Shown one piece after another: positions 5,895-7,246 of a DNA stretch of 7,246 bases. The stretch is taken from positions 1 through 7,246 of the forward strand of contig SKQM01000102.1 of the NCBI GenBank assembly GCA_007119005.1, written 5' to 3'. Position numbers and translations under genes: made by a program. This DNA is from Thioalkalivibrio sp. Lineage in GTDB: Bacteria > Pseudomonadota > Gammaproteobacteria > Ectothiorhodospirales > Ectothiorhodospiraceae. Numbering within the stretch: the stretch's first letter is position 1; each line of letters starts with the position of its first letter. A model generated the notes under the pieces. That model saw only the letters and a list, made by a program, of their open reading frames with translations, was not told the origin of the DNA and made no database searches.

Positions 5895-7246
5895 TCACCG
5901 GATGAACATACGCGCGCCGGAAATCCCCACCAGGCTCCCATCGAAGTACCGCTGCAGGAAGCTTTCGAAATCATAGCGGTCGCTGGCCTCCATCGCCGCC
6001 TGCTCGGTCAGCGAGTGCTGCGCCAGCTCCACCAGTTCGGCCTCCCGTGGGAGCGGACTGTTGCTGCGGAAAGACTCGCGATGCTGCTCCGAAAGGCGCC
6101 GGGCATAGCGGTAGAAACCCTCCTCGCGAGCCATCATGTCCTCCAGCATCCGCGCCGAGGGCGTCAGCGCCGGCTGCTCGACCTTGCCCCACTGCTCGCT
6201 CAGCGAACGCCGGTACGGATCTCCGGGCAGTCCCTGGTCCAGCATTGCGGCCACGGGCCGCATCAGTGCCAGGATCTCGCGGGCCAGCTCCTGCAGCGGC
6301 ACCGGACCCCGCTCGCAGCGCAAGGTCAGACCCGGTTCACGTCCCCGGTGCGCGACCTCGAGCAGGTTGGCATCGATGTCCGCCATCGCGGCGGCGGACA
6401 GCGGCGCACTCGGCAGCAGCAGTGCGGTCAGGCAGAGCGTCTCCAGGAACCGCAGCTGACTCTCGTCCACGCCGAGGGGATGCTGCGCGTTCACATCCAC
6501 AGAACGCAGTTCCACGTAGGCCACGCCGCGCGAATCCAGGGCATCCGTGGGCTTTTCGAACCGCTCCAGCGGCTGCTTGGGCCGGACGGAGCTGTAGTAC
6601 TCGTTCTCGATCTGCAGAATGTTCGCGTTCAGCTGGCGGTACTCGCCGTCCACCTTCACGCCGATCCTCGCCCACTCGGGACTTTCGGTGGTGATCGCGC
6701 AGCGCAGGCTCGCCACGTACTCGGCCAGAGAGTTGTAGTTGGCCTTGATCCCCGTATCCGCCTCCTTGCGGTTGGTGTAGCCGATGTCGCCCATCCGCAG
6801 GCTGGTCGAAAACGGCAGATAGCTGCTGTCATCGTCGAAGTCTTCGAGCTTCGCCCCGCGCCCGTCCACGAACGAATTGCACACTGCGGGCGAGGCGCCG
6901 AAGAGGTAGGGCACCATCCAGCCGAAGCGGAGCAGGTTGCGGATCAGGCCCATCATCATCCGATCCCGGTATTCCCGGCTGTCAGACTCGCGCTGCAGGT
7001 CGGCCAGTACCGGCCACAGCGAAGGCTGCGGGGAGTAATTGAAGTGCACGCCGGCGATCACCTGCATCAGGCGACCATAGCGGTGTCCGAGCCCGACCCG
7101 GTACACGGTCTTCATGCGCCCGGCGTTGGAACGCCCGTACTGCGCGACCGGAATCGACTCCTCGCCGTTGATCACGCAGGGCATGCTGGTCGCCCAGAGC
7201 AGCTCGTCGCCGACCCGCGCCGCGGCAAAGGCCTGCAGATCCTGCA
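5895..7246 (-). CDS. gshA: Glutamate-cysteine ligase (gamma-glutamylcysteine synthetase), 5' end beyond window
   Basis: This cytoplasmic enzyme joins glutamate and cysteine with ATP to give gamma-glutamylcysteine, the first and rate-limiting step of glutathione synthesis. The frame is open to the right edge and gives 449 residues. An internal ATG at 7184 is not the start, because homology begins before it (LLWATSMPC at 15-23 of the visible part). Motifs shared with E. coli GshA are AQYGRSNAGRMKTVYR (34-49), YGRLMQVIAGVHFNYS (56-71), RFGWMVPYLFGASPAVCNSF (106-125), SLRMGDIGYTN (148-158), NANILQIENEYYSSVRPK (206-223), VAYVELRSVDVN (241-252), HPLGVDE (255-261) and REPGLTL (302-308). About 80 N-terminal residues, with part of the ATP-grasp-like fold, are missing compared with E. 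coli as I recall it. The TGA at 5895-5897 follows ISGARMFIR. No frameshift or missing motif was noticed in the visible part. The next gene on this strand begins 283 bp downstream. Confidence 0.95.
   Translation of the reverse strand, partial: QDLQAFAAARVGDELLWATSMPCVINGEESIPVAQYGRSNAGRMKTVYRVGLGHRYGRLMQVIAGVHFNYSPQPSLWPVLADLQRESDSREYRDRMMMGLIRNLLRFGWMVPYLFGASPAVCNSFVDGRGAKLEDFDDDSSYLPFSTSLRMGDIGYTNRKEADTGIKANYNSLAEYVASLRCAITTESPEWARIGVKVDGEYRQLNANILQIENEYYSSVRPKQPLERFEKPTDALDSRGVAYVELRSVDVNAQHPLGVDESQLRFLETLCLTALLLPSAPLSAAAMADIDANLLEVAHRGREPGLTLRCERGPVPLQELAREILALMRPVAAMLDQGLPGDPYRRSLSEQWGKVEQPALTPSARMLEDMMAREEGFYRYARRLSEQHRESFRSNSPLPREAELVELAQHSLTEQAAMEASDRYDFESFLQRYFDGSLVGISGARMFIR

Noticed and set aside
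5592..5974. Small minus-strand frames across the gap between gshA and the adaptor
   Set aside because: They cover the hairpin array and have Gly/Arg/Pro-rich content with no family resemblance. Open frames are expected in this base composition.
6047..6694. A 215-residue plus-strand frame and other frames antisense to gshA
   Set aside because: They are Ala/Arg/Pro/Ser-rich shadows. The gshA frame on the opposite strand is conserved throughout.

Overview
This 7.2 kb window is a GC-rich stretch of an apparently ordinary bacterial chromosome. It holds five protein-coding genes, two of them cut by the window edges. Protein sequence points to a gammaproteobacterium. The glutamate-cysteine ligase is the proteobacterial GshA type, the pump is a Gram-negative HAE1-type RND transporter with its periplasmic adaptor, and the glycosyltransferase is a sucrose-phosphate synthase of the cyanobacterial/halophile kind. 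Sucrose synthesis beside these genes would suit a halotolerant or haloalkaliphilic organism such as an Ectothiorhodospiraceae (Thioalkalivibrio-like) member. That placement is inference, not proof.

Layout, left to right. (1) 1-823, minus: N-terminal 274 residues of a sucrose-phosphate synthase, running off the left edge. (2) 824-982: divergent intergenic region with three short perfect inverted repeats. (3) 983-1378, plus: msrB, a complete zinc-type methionine-R-sulfoxide reductase lacking the usual resolving cysteine. (4) 1344-4511, minus: a complete RND inner-membrane pump whose 3' end overlaps the 3' end of msrB tail-to-tail by 35 bp. (5) 4508-5611, minus: the RND periplasmic adaptor (membrane fusion protein), overlapping the pump start by an ATGA junction, so the transcription order is adaptor then pump. 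(6) 5612-5894: a 283-bp non-coding gap holding a 7-4-7 direct repeat and a row of four tight hairpins. (7) 5895-7246, minus: gshA (glutamate-cysteine ligase), C-terminal 449 residues, start beyond the right edge.

How the genes work together. Adaptor and pump form a two-gene efflux operon that must borrow an outer-membrane TolC-type channel from elsewhere, since none is encoded here. msrB (repair of oxidised methionine) and gshA (first step of glutathione synthesis) share a thiol-redox theme but are not co-transcribed. The sucrose-phosphate synthase is divergent from msrB and would make the osmolyte sucrose.

No insertion sequence, phage gene, CRISPR array, tRNA or rRNA was seen. No clearly novel multi-gene system is present. 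The most unusual items are the hairpin array downstream of gshA, whose minus-strand loops carry GGA motifs reminiscent of CsrA/RsmA-binding RNAs, the direct repeat upstream of the efflux operon, and the cysteine-poor MsrB.
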